Source of the DNA: Bifidobacterium choladohabitans
GTDB lineage: Bacteria > Actinomycetota > Actinomycetes > Actinomycetales > Bifidobacteriaceae
Direction of reading: 5' to 3'
DNA: 64,000 bases
NCBI RefSeq assembly: GCF_016102005.1
Contig: NZ_JACFPL010000001.1
Location: forward strand, 744,001 to 808,000
How positions within the stretch are numbered: the stretch's first letter is position 1; each line of letters begins with the position of its first letter. The notes beneath the pieces were generated by a model, which saw only the letters and a program-made list of their open reading frames with translations, did not search any database and was not told the DNA's origin. Positions 16,013-23,672 of this stretch are shown piece by piece. A program made the translations under genes and the position numbers.

Positions 16013-17884
16013 ATGAACATCAAGGACATTGCTCAGCTTGCCGGCGTATCCACATCGACGGTCTCCAAGATTGTGAATCACAAGGACGCGAGCATCACAG
16101 CCGCCACGCGCGACAGGGTCCTCGAACTGGTCAGGAAGTACCACTACACGCCCTACGGATCCTCCAAGCCCAGCACCACCACCTGGAGAATCGGGGTCCT
16201 GTTGAGGTCATCCATCTCCATGGACTCCACCTTGGACGGGATCATCCAGCAGGCACAGAAGTCGGGGTATGGCACCCTGGTCTTCAACAGTTACGGCGAT
16301 CATGACCAGGAGGAGCGCAACATCCTGGCCGCTCTGGAGCATCGGGTGGATGGCATGGTCTGGGAGCCGATCGACCAGACAAGCCTGGCCTTGAAAAGCA
16401 GGATCGAGGCAGGAGGGATCCCCGAACTCACCATTGGGCCCCTGGGAGACGACCGGACCGCGCTCATGCCCTACGAGGAGGCTGCTTACAGTCTCACCGA
16501 AGAGCTGATCAAGCGCCACCACACCAGCATCGCCTGCCTGCTCTCACCGGGCAGACGGACCCAGAGCTTCCTGCACGGTTATCGTCGCTGCTTGTTCGAC
16601 CACAACCTCCAGTACCACACCGACATGGTCCTGGAAACCATCGGTGAGGACCTGACCCGGGTCCTGGAGAACCGGCAGGTCACCGGAGTCGTGGCATCCC
16701 ACTACCACCACGCCCTGGAATTCCTTCAATTCGCCGAATCCATGCATTACCGCCTGCCCCAGGACCTCTCCCTGGTCTCCCTGATGAACGATACCAACGT
16801 GCATCTGCGCTACCCGGGCAGCCCGGAGATATCGTCCTACGTGATGCGCAATGCCGATTTCGGCGCCTACCTGTGCCGACGAATCATCCGCTCCATCGAG
16901 CATGGGTCCGATCCAAGCGAGACCTTCGAGCACGTCTTCACCCTGGACGGCGAGAAGACCGTCGGCCGGCCCCCGGACCAGCAATGGAAGAAAATCGTGG
17001 TGGTCGGCAGCATCAACGTGGACACCTACCTGACCGCCCCCAGCCTGCCCAAGGCGGGTATGACCACCACGACCAGGAACTTCGCCTCCACGCCGGGGGG
17101 CAAGGCCACCAACCAGGCGGTGGGCGTGGCCAGGCTGCAACATCAGGTTTCCCTGATCGGCAATGTCGGCAGCGATCCGGCCGCGGACTACATTTACAAA
17201 ACGATGAGGCAAGCCCATGTGGATGCCACTGGCGTGCGCAGGGTCACCGGAGCGGACACAGGCAAAGCCTATATCTTCGTCGACAGCAAGGGCGAATCGA
17301 TGATCTCCCTGGTGGCGGGCGCCAACGAGTCCCTGACACCGGACGACATCACCCAGCGCGACCAGATCTTCAGAAACACCGGCTACTGCCTGATCCAGAC
17401 AGAAATCCCCATGGACACCGTCGCCGAGGCCTGCAGAACGGCCAAGCGCCACCAGGCCGCCACCATCGTTAAACCGTCATCCTGCGACCACCTGCCTGAA
17501 GACCTGCTGGCTTCGATCGACATCCTGATCCCGAATCTCAACGAGCTGAACACCCTGATACCAGGACCAGAATCCGTGATAGACAAGGCGAAACGGTTCA
17601 TCAACGGCGGGGTGGGCAAGGTCATCATCACCCTGGACGAGCACGGCTGCACCCTGGTCACCGCCAGCGGACACAAGGACTTCCCGGCCCACGAGACTCG
17701 AGCAATCGATGACACCGGTGCCAGCGATGCCTTCATCAGCGCCCTGGCCGCCTATCTGTGCAGCGGATGTCCCCTGGACAAAGCCGCTCACATCGCCAAT
17801 CTGGCCGCGGGCTTCAGCGTCGCCCACGAAGGCGTCATCCCCTCCCTGATCAACCGCCGCCAGCTGGAAGGCCTGATCGACTGA
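16013..17884 (+). CDS. LacI-family regulator fused to ribokinase (PfkB family)
   Basis: Single 623-residue protein joining a LacI-type repressor to a sugar kinase. The start at ATG 16013 rather than 15992 puts the helix-turn-helix at residues 2-25 (NIKDIAQLAGVSTSTVSKIV). A periplasmic-binding-like sensor domain follows to about residue 320 (IGVLLRSSISMDSTLDGI through LSLVSLMNDT). From about residue 326 a complete ribokinase begins: VVVGSINVD, GGKATNQAVG, GNVGSDPAADY, VAGANESL, and the catalytic loop DDTGASDAF, where the family usually has Gly or Ala before Gly-Asp; the catalytic Asp is kept. It faces the ECF-nucleoside hydrolase operon and probably controls it while phosphorylating released ribose. 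I see no frameshift that would make this two genes. Confidence 0.92.
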   Translation: MNIKDIAQLAGVSTSTVSKIVNHKDASITAATRDRVLELVRKYHYTPYGSSKPSTTTWRIGVLLRSSISMDSTLDGIIQQAQKSGYGTLVFNSYGDHDQEERNILAALEHRVDGMVWEPIDQTSLALKSRIEAGGIPELTIGPLGDDRTALMPYEEAAYSLTEELIKRHHTSIACLLSPGRRTQSFLHGYRRCLFDHNLQYHTDMVLETIGEDLTRVLENRQVTGVVASHYHHALEFLQFAESMHYRLPQDLSLVSLMNDTNVHLRYPGSPEISSYVMRNADFGAYLCRRIIRSIEHGSDPSETFEHVFTLDGEKTVGRPPDQQWKKIVVVGSINVDTYLTAPSLPKAGMTTTTRNFASTPGGKATNQAVGVARLQHQVSLIGNVGSDPAADYIYKTMRQAHVDATGVRRVTGADTGKAYIFVDSKGESMISLVAGANESLTPDDITQRDQIFRNTGYCLIQTEIPMDTVAEACRTAKRHQAATIVKPSSCDHLPEDLLASIDILIPNLNELNTLIPGPESVIDKAKRFINGGVGKVIITLDEHGCTLVTASGHKDFPAHETRAIDDTGASDAFISALAAYLCSGCPLDKAAHIANLAAGFSVAHEGVIPSLINRRQLEGLID

Positions 17885-18396
17885 GCGGCCCAGGCACGAG
17901 ACCGGTAGGAAGGCTGTGATTGTCCTAGGCCTTGCTCTGGCTCAAGCCGAACGTCCCCAGGTCCTCCGATTGCCGTGCCAATCATCAAGGTCTGCGGTCA
18001 TGGCCCCGTCTCGGCCTTTTGGCGTGCATCGCCGGTCCAATCACTGCGGATTCCACAGCAGCTGTACCATTCGCCGTTACGCTGCTTCACATTGGCATAT
18101 ATTCACAACCATCGTGACGACCTCGCTGTTCTCATTGTTTGGCATGGTCTGACTTCATGATTTCGTCAACGCTGGATTCCGACGGGTCCGCATGCGTCCC
18201 ATCACGATGGTCCCTATAATTTCATAGGGCACAGAATCCGGAATGGGGCCATTGATGGCTGCAACTGTTCTGACTTCGGTGCCAACCGCAATACTGCTCA
18301 TGGCCGCACAGAAACGTATCGTTGCGGAAGTTACAGCAGGTGCGATAAAGGACTGATCTCAAAGGTGAATCAACCAAGTGAAAGGGTACCGAATCA
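17885..18396. other. 512-bp gap without a recognised gene
   Basis: No open frame here has a ribosome site plus recognisable protein features. The one notable element is the inverted repeat overlapping a TATAAT hexamer at 18212-18229. No clear terminator follows the fusion gene. Confidence 0.6.
18212..18229. promoter_or_regulatory. Candidate promoter -10 box inside an operator palindrome, upstream of GH31 gene
   Basis: CCCTAT-AATTTC-ATAGGG is an 18-bp inverted repeat with six-base arms. It contains a perfect TATAAT hexamer (18215-18220), so a protein bound here would block the -10 element. No good -35 hexamer is seen at 16-18 bases upstream. The site lies 168 bases before the GH31 start, implying a long leader if used. 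Confidence 0.4.
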
Positions 18397-20466
18397 ATGC
18401 AACATTCAACATTTACCACCGACGGCCAAACCCTGAAGTGGACAGGCAACGGTGAATACCTTCGCATCGAGCCCTGGGGATCAGATTCGATACGCGTCCG
18501 ATCCTCGCAGATGCACGAACCCGAAGACCCGGACTGGGCGCTTTTACGAGACCACCACGAGCCTGCCGATGCGGTGAACATAAGCATCGATGACCAGCGG
18601 GGACAAGCCACCATAATCAACGGATCTCTCATGGTCAAGGCGCAGGCTTCGGGCGGCATTGACACAGGCAACGGTTATACCGACAAGTGCCTGCTCAGCT
18701 TTTGGCGCACCGACGGCAAGCTGCTCTTCAGCGAGATGAGCGATGGCGGCTCCCTGAATTTAAGAGCGCGTTCTTTCACTCCCATCGTGGGAGGCGACCA
18801 CCAGGTCAAGGTGACATTCGTGCCTCCGGAAAACGAACGTCTGTACGGCATGGGTGAATATCAACAGAACATCATGAATCTGAAAGGCTGCACGCTCGAA
18901 CTGGCCCATAGGAACTCGCAAATCTCCATACCCTTCGTCGTCTCCAGCTGTGGATACGGATTCCTCTGGAACAATCCAGCCGTCGGTTCCGTCAGTTTTG
19001 GGAAAAACAAGACCCAATGGTCGGCGGACAGCACTCGACAGATTGATTACTGGGTTACAGCCGGTGCCGATTACCGCTCTATCATGGCCCATTACGCAGA
19101 CGCTACCGGCCATGCTCCTCAGATGCCTGAATGGGGTCTTGGATTTTGGCAGAGCAAGCTTCGCTATTGGAACCAGGATCAATTGCTGGAGGTTGCCAGA
19201 GAGTTCAAAAAGCGCAACATCCCTCTGGACCTCATTGTCATCGACTTCTTCCATTGGCCTCACATGGGTGATTTCAGGTTCGAGGACGAATTCTGGCCAG
19301 ATCCCGTCAGCATGAGCAACGAATTGCACAAGATGGGGATCCGACTCATGGTGTCAGTCTGGCCGCAGATAGCACTGACTTCTGAAAACTATCCAGAGAT
19401 GAAGGCCAAGAATCTGCTGGTGCGAGCAGACCACGGCGAAGACCTCGGCATGATGTTCGAGGGGCCCAGCCAGTTCTACGACGCTACCAACCCTAGAGCC
19501 CGCCAATATGTATGGGAGAAATGCCGTGAGCACTACGCCGATGTCGGCGTCGATGCCTTCTGGCTGGATGAAGCCGAACCAGAGTACGGCACTTACGATT
19601 TCAGCAATTACCGCTACTGGGCTGGACCTGCTCAGCAGACAGCCAATCTGTATCCACGGGAATACAACAAGGGGTTCTACGAGGGGCAGCTGGCCTACGG
19701 ACGCCAGGGGCAGATCGTTAACCTCACCAGATGCGCATGGGCCGGCTCCCAGCAATATGGGGCTCTTGTATGGTCGGGCGATGTAGCATCCACCTTCGAG
19801 GCGTTCAGAGCACAAATCACCTGCGCTATCCATATGGGCATGGCCGGCATTCCTTGGTTCACCACCGACCTGGGTGGCTTCCACGATGGCGATATCGACG
19901 ATCCCACCTTCCGTGAACTGTTGTTGAGATGGGCGCAATTCTCCTGCTTCTCGCCCGTCATGCGCAATCACGGTGACCGTAGCCAGCATCACCGCGACGG
20001 GACCACCAAGACCGCCATCACTACAGCGCAAGGCGAACGGCGACTACCGTCCGGAGCGAGCAATGAACCATGGAGCTACGGAAAGTCCGTCGAAGACATC
20101 TATGTCAAGTTCATCAAGATCCGAGAGCATCTTCGCCCTTATCTGCGTGAGCTATTTGCCCAAGCGCATGAAGATGGGCAGCCGCTCATCAGGGGGCTGT
20201 TCTACGAATTCCCCCATGACGACGCTGCCTCTGACATCGCCGACGAGTATATGCTCGGACCTGATCTGCTGGTAGCCCCTGTGGTGGAGGAAGGAGCCAG
20301 ATCTCGACAGGTCTACCTGCCTGGGGATGCGACTACACAGTGGCAGGATCTTCGCGACGGGGCCATGTACAACGGAGGCCAGACGATCACTGCAGAAGCC
20401 CCGTTGGATACCCTGCCGGTATTCGCCAGGGACAGCAGGAACCACGAGCTGCTGGGCATACTCTGA
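18397..20466 (+). CDS. Glycoside hydrolase family 31 (alpha-xylosidase/alpha-glucosidase type)
   Basis: Retaining alpha-glycosidase of family GH31, 689 residues. An N-terminal beta-sandwich is followed by the TIM barrel with LIVIDFFHWPHMGDFRF, then the nucleophile region DAFWLDEAEPEYGTYDF near residue 390 (the Asp of WLDE aligns with the GH31 nucleophile), and FSPVMRNHGDRS, the conserved substrate-binding His region after the acid-base loop. No signal peptide is visible, so the enzyme acts in the cytoplasm on imported oligosaccharides. The WLDEAEPEYG form resembles bacterial alpha-xylosidase-like members, but specificity remains open. GAAAGGG lies 11 bases before ATG 18397. No sugar transporter is adjacent. 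A strong hairpin follows at 20484-20512. Confidence 0.92.
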   Translation: MQHSTFTTDGQTLKWTGNGEYLRIEPWGSDSIRVRSSQMHEPEDPDWALLRDHHEPADAVNISIDDQRGQATIINGSLMVKAQASGGIDTGNGYTDKCLLSFWRTDGKLLFSEMSDGGSLNLRARSFTPIVGGDHQVKVTFVPPENERLYGMGEYQQNIMNLKGCTLELAHRNSQISIPFVVSSCGYGFLWNNPAVGSVSFGKNKTQWSADSTRQIDYWVTAGADYRSIMAHYADATGHAPQMPEWGLGFWQSKLRYWNQDQLLEVAREFKKRNIPLDLIVIDFFHWPHMGDFRFEDEFWPDPVSMSNELHKMGIRLMVSVWPQIALTSENYPEMKAKNLLVRADHGEDLGMMFEGPSQFYDATNPRARQYVWEKCREHYADVGVDAFWLDEAEPEYGTYDFSNYRYWAGPAQQTANLYPREYNKGFYEGQLAYGRQGQIVNLTRCAWAGSQQYGALVWSGDVASTFEAFRAQITCAIHMGMAGIPWFTTDLGGFHDGDIDDPTFRELLLRWAQFSCFSPVMRNHGDRSQHHRDGTTKTAITTAQGERRLPSGASNEPWSYGKSVEDIYVKFIKIREHLRPYLRELFAQAHEDGQPLIRGLFYEFPHDDAASDIADEYMLGPDLLVAPVVEEGARSRQVYLPGDATTQWQDLRDGAMYNGGQTITAEAPLDTLPVFARDSRNHELLGIL

Positions 20467-20483
20467 CACATCCGTCATTCGCA

Positions 20484-20512
20484 TCGGGTCAGGACCGCTC
20501 GTCCTGACCCGA
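20484..20512 (+). terminator. Terminator after GH31 gene
   Basis: A 12-bp perfect stem (TCGGGTCAGGAC, 20484-20495, pairing with 20501-20512) with a 5-nt loop and a T-rich tail (CTTCTTATT) lies 17 bases after the GH31 stop. Confidence 0.85.
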
Positions 20513-20707
20513 CTTCTTATTCAATCAAGACATGATTCAACCGGTTCCCAGTTCCGTTGAACCTCCAAGCAGAGCGATGTAGGCTTCTGAAAATTCAAAC
20601 TACGAAGTTGGTTGCTCTTTTTATCTCACTCCATCTTCAGGTGCACCACAGCCTAGAGTAGATGTAAGGAAGCATCGCAACATAAGGGCACCAAAGGAGC
20701 GGCCATC

Positions 20708-21103
20708 ATGAGACCAATGTCGGACTATGCCAAGGATCTGCAGCACTCGGGCATGGTCGCCCGCGATCTGGACGAGACCATCGACTTCTACACCAACAAA
20801 CTCGGGTTCGAGCTGGTCGGCATCTACCCCAACGGGGAGAATCGCTGCGCCTTTCTGCGTCTGGGCCATCTGACCATCGAAACCTGGGAGGGCGAGCCTG
20901 CGCCCATGGGCACCGGAGCCATCAACCACTGGGCGCTGGACACACCGGACATCGATGCTGCTTACGAGCATGCCTTGGAGATGGGGTTGAACATCAGAGA
21001 GGACTCGATCCAATCCATTCCCACCTTCTGGCAGCGCGGAATCCGCTATTTCAACGTAATCGGACCAAACCAGGAGACCATCGAGTTCTGCCAGATTCTC
21101 TGA
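20708..21103 (+). CDS. VOC (glyoxalase/dioxygenase fold) family protein
   Basis: Small 131-residue protein of the vicinal oxygen chelate fold. The paired beta-alpha-beta-beta-beta modules are visible: HSGMVARDLDETIDFYTNKLGFELVG with a metal-ligand-type His at 13, TIETWE with Glu, then INHWALDTPDID with a second His and NQETIEFCQIL with a second Glu, so a complete metal site (His-Glu-His-Glu) is possible. AAGGAG lies 8 bases before ATG 20708. It precedes the hydroxyacyl-CoA dehydrogenase pair by 214 bases. The reaction is not known; lyase, isomerase (epimerase) or lactoylglutathione-like activities are all seen in the superfamily. Confidence 0.85.
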   Translation: MRPMSDYAKDLQHSGMVARDLDETIDFYTNKLGFELVGIYPNGENRCAFLRLGHLTIETWEGEPAPMGTGAINHWALDTPDIDAAYEHALEMGLNIREDSIQSIPTFWQRGIRYFNVIGPNQETIEFCQIL

Positions 21104-21317
21104 ACGCCATCCGCTCGGGCAGGACCGCTCCATACGGGTAATCCCATGTGAGTAATGAGACACATTTATCTGTAACCGGCAAAGAACTGAATCCACCCGA
21201 TTTGTCTTGGAAAATAGCCGTTCCTGGCACAAAACCCCTCTCCATCCGACCCGTATTTCTCCACTAAAATGAGCATTGCGTCCAATGTGGGGCGCCCGAT
21301 AACGAAAGAAGTTTCTC

Positions 21318-22211
21318 ATGACGAACATTGAGCATGTCACGGTGGCCGGCGGCGGGGTGCTGGGCAGCCAGATCGCCTTCCAATCAGCCTTCAAAGGCAA
21401 GAAAGTCACAATCTACGATATCAATGATGAGGCCATTGCAGCGGCGGAGCAGCGGATCAAGAACCGTCGCGACCTCTACAAGCATGACATCAATGCTACC
21501 GACGAGCAGTTCGATGCTGGCCTGAATAACCTGAGCTACAGCGCAGACCTGGCCGAAGCCGTCAAGGACGCCGACCTGGTCATCGAAGCCGTCCCCGAGA
21601 AGCCCTCCATCAAGCACAACTTCTACCAGAGCCTGGCCAAGGTAGCCCCTGAGAAGACCATCTTTGCCAGCAACTCCTCCACCTACGTGCCCAGCACCTA
21701 TGCTGCAGACACCGGCCGTCCGGCTAAGTTCCTCTGCCTTCACTTCGCCAATCACGTATGGCGCATGAACACCGCCGAGATTATGGGTTCCGACCAGACC
21801 GACCCCGACATCTTTAACGAGATCGTGGACTACGCCAAGGAAATCGGCATGGTCCCCATCCCGCTCCACAAAGAACAGCCCGGGTACATCCTCAACAGCC
21901 TGCTGGTCCCCTTCCTGGAGGATGCCGGCTACCTCTGGGGCAACGACATAGCAGACCCTGAAACCATCGACAAGACCTGGATGATCGGCACTGGCTCGCC
22001 CGTCGGCCCCTTCGGCGCCTATGATGCGGTCGGCCTGCGGACCATCTACAACATCATCGAGGAACAGAAAGGCGACGACCCTGACTTCAAGCCCTTCCTG
22101 GAGAAGGTCAAGAAGATGCTCGACGAAGGGAAGACCGGCAGTGACGCAGGCCACGGATTCTATGATTATCCGAATCCGCGTTACAAGGATGAGGACTTCC
22201 TCAAGGCCTGA
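21318..22211 (+). CDS. 3-hydroxyacyl-CoA dehydrogenase family protein (copy 1)
   Basis: NAD-dependent dehydrogenase, 297 residues. Rossmann fold at the start (VTVAGGGVLGSQIAFQSAFKG with the GxGxxG-type loop and acidic IYDIND end of strand 2), substrate region ASNSSTYVPS, catalytic His in LHFANHVW with partner Glu in NTAEIMGS, and the C-terminal helical domain (EQPGYILNSLLVPFLEDAGYLW). Start at 21318 is preceded by GAAAGAAG. Bifidobacteria lack classical beta-oxidation, and no thiolase or enoyl-CoA hydratase is adjacent, so the substrate may be another 3-hydroxy acid or acyl-CoA. A near-duplicate follows directly at 22313. A TAAAAT hexamer at 21265-21270 is a possible -10 element. Confidence 0.9.
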   Translation: MTNIEHVTVAGGGVLGSQIAFQSAFKGKKVTIYDINDEAIAAAEQRIKNRRDLYKHDINATDEQFDAGLNNLSYSADLAEAVKDADLVIEAVPEKPSIKHNFYQSLAKVAPEKTIFASNSSTYVPSTYAADTGRPAKFLCLHFANHVWRMNTAEIMGSDQTDPDIFNEIVDYAKEIGMVPIPLHKEQPGYILNSLLVPFLEDAGYLWGNDIADPETIDKTWMIGTGSPVGPFGAYDAVGLRTIYNIIEEQKGDDPDFKPFLEKVKKMLDEGKTGSDAGHGFYDYPNPRYKDEDFLKA

Positions 22212-22312
22212 TCGTCTGTCTGCTACATCTGTGAGTCAGGTCCCGTCCAAGACCTGGCTCTACTATGGAAGAGCGTATCCAAGGATGGATACCACGAATG
22301 AAAGAGGTTTCT

Positions 22313-23206
22313 ATGACGAACATTCATAATGTCACGGTTGCCGGCGGTGGGGTGCTTGGCAGCCAGATCGCCTATCAATCAGCCTTCAAAGGCAAGAAAG
22401 TGACGATCTACGACATCAACGATCAGGCGGTGGCGGCCGCAGAGGAGCGTGTCAAGAGCCTGCGCGATTCTTACAAGCATGACATCAACGCCACTGATGA
22501 GCAGTTCGATGCCGGACTGAACAACATGTCCTTTACCGCCGACATGGCCGAGGCTGTCAAGAACGCTGACCTGGTCATCGAAGCTGTCCCCGAGAAGCCC
22601 TCCATCAAGCACGACTTCTACCAGAGCCTGGCCAAGCTGGCACCCGAGGACACCATCTTCACCAGCAACTCCTCCACCTACGTGCCCAGCACCTTCGCAC
22701 CCGACACGGGCAGGCCGGACAAGTTCCTGAACATGCACTTCGCCAACCAGGTCTGGCTGAACAACACCGCAGAGATCATGGGCTCCGAGCAGACCGACCC
22801 CAAGGTCTTCAACGAGATCGTGGACTATGCCAAGGAAATCGGCATGGTCCCCATCGTCCTGAAGAAGGAGCAGCCGGGATACGTCCTGAACACCCTTCTC
22901 ATCCCCCTGCTCAACGCCGCCGCCCACCTCTGGGGACACGACATCGCAGACCCGGAGACGGTGGACAAGACTTGGATGATCGGCACGGGCGCCCCGATGG
23001 GGCCCTTTGCCATCTTCGACGTTGTGGGGCTGCGGACGGCCTTCAACATCACCAAGGAGCAGCAGGGCGACAACCCTGACTTCAAGCCCTTCATGGATAA
23101 GATCCAGAAGATGATGGATGAGGGCAAGACCGGCAAGGATTCGGGAGAAGGGTTCTACACCTATCCCAACCCCGCCTTTGCTGATCCTGACTTCCTGAAG
23201 GCCTGA
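22313..23206 (+). CDS. 3-hydroxyacyl-CoA dehydrogenase family protein (copy 2)
   Basis: Tandem duplicate of the preceding gene, also 297 residues. ATG 22313 is chosen over 22265 because it matches copy 1 exactly (both read ATGACGAACATT), with AAAGAGG upstream; even the leader AAAGA-GTTTCT is duplicated. The Rossmann motif AGGGVLGSQIAYQSAFKGKK, SNSSTYVPSTF, catalytic His in MHFANQVW and Glu in NTAEIMGSEQ are conserved. Differences cluster at the C-terminal lobe (LNAAAHLWGHD versus LEDAGYLWGND, GAPMGPFAIFD versus GSPVGPFGAYD), where substrate is bound, so the two copies may have diverged in specificity. Probably cotranscribed with copy 1; a strong terminator follows. Confidence 0.9.
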   Translation: MTNIHNVTVAGGGVLGSQIAYQSAFKGKKVTIYDINDQAVAAAEERVKSLRDSYKHDINATDEQFDAGLNNMSFTADMAEAVKNADLVIEAVPEKPSIKHDFYQSLAKLAPEDTIFTSNSSTYVPSTFAPDTGRPDKFLNMHFANQVWLNNTAEIMGSEQTDPKVFNEIVDYAKEIGMVPIVLKKEQPGYVLNTLLIPLLNAAAHLWGHDIADPETVDKTWMIGTGAPMGPFAIFDVVGLRTAFNITKEQQGDNPDFKPFMDKIQKMMDEGKTGKDSGEGFYTYPNPAFADPDFLKA

Positions 23207-23231
23207 CAGGACAGCTTTTCTATCAATAGAG

Positions 23232-23276
23232 CCCGCCCATTAGGGGACCACGTCGCGAGGCCCCCTAATGGGCGGG
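23232..23276 (+). terminator. Terminator after hydroxyacyl-CoA dehydrogenase pair
   Basis: Perfect 15-bp stem (23232-23246 CCCGCCCATTAGGGG with 23262-23276), 15-nt loop, followed by TTCGCTTT. It starts 25 bases after the stop of copy 2. Confidence 0.88.
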
Positions 23277-23672
23277 TTCGCTTTGCCGATCTTCAAGCTG
23301 CTCAGGAAGCGATCCGACTACATACCCAACACAATCCTGATACCAATCATGGGCGCACAATGTGGACGACCCACTATCGGCGCAGCATTCTCTACCAGTG
23401 CCAGGACGGCAACCCTCAAGCCAGGCCCCTCCTCGACAGACTTCTATTACCACCCTGATCCCAACTACCGGTACCCCGAATTTTCAAGGTTAGAGTCGAA
23501 TCCTGCTGAGTGGGCCACGAGGCTGGAGCATGGCCTTTCACGGCTTACAACAGGGGGCGTGGTAGGCTGTATATTTATGGCATTTTTGTGAAAACCGCTA
23601 AAGGAAGAGGCAGACAGGGAAATCACAAAGGCGGAAAAGACGAACAACGGCCTAGTGGCCGGAGAAGGAATA
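23277..23672. other. 396-bp gap without a recognised gene
   Basis: A 107-codon open frame crosses it (23268-23591) but it starts within the terminator hairpin and shows no known protein pattern. A short stretch GAGTCGAATCCTGC (23492-23505) resembles a tRNA T-loop but no cloverleaf can be drawn. GGAGAAGG at 23661 serves the next gene. Confidence 0.55.

Noticed and set aside
23492-23505. tRNA-like T-loop sequence GAGTCGAATCCTGC
   Set aside because: No acceptor, D or anticodon stems can be formed around it.
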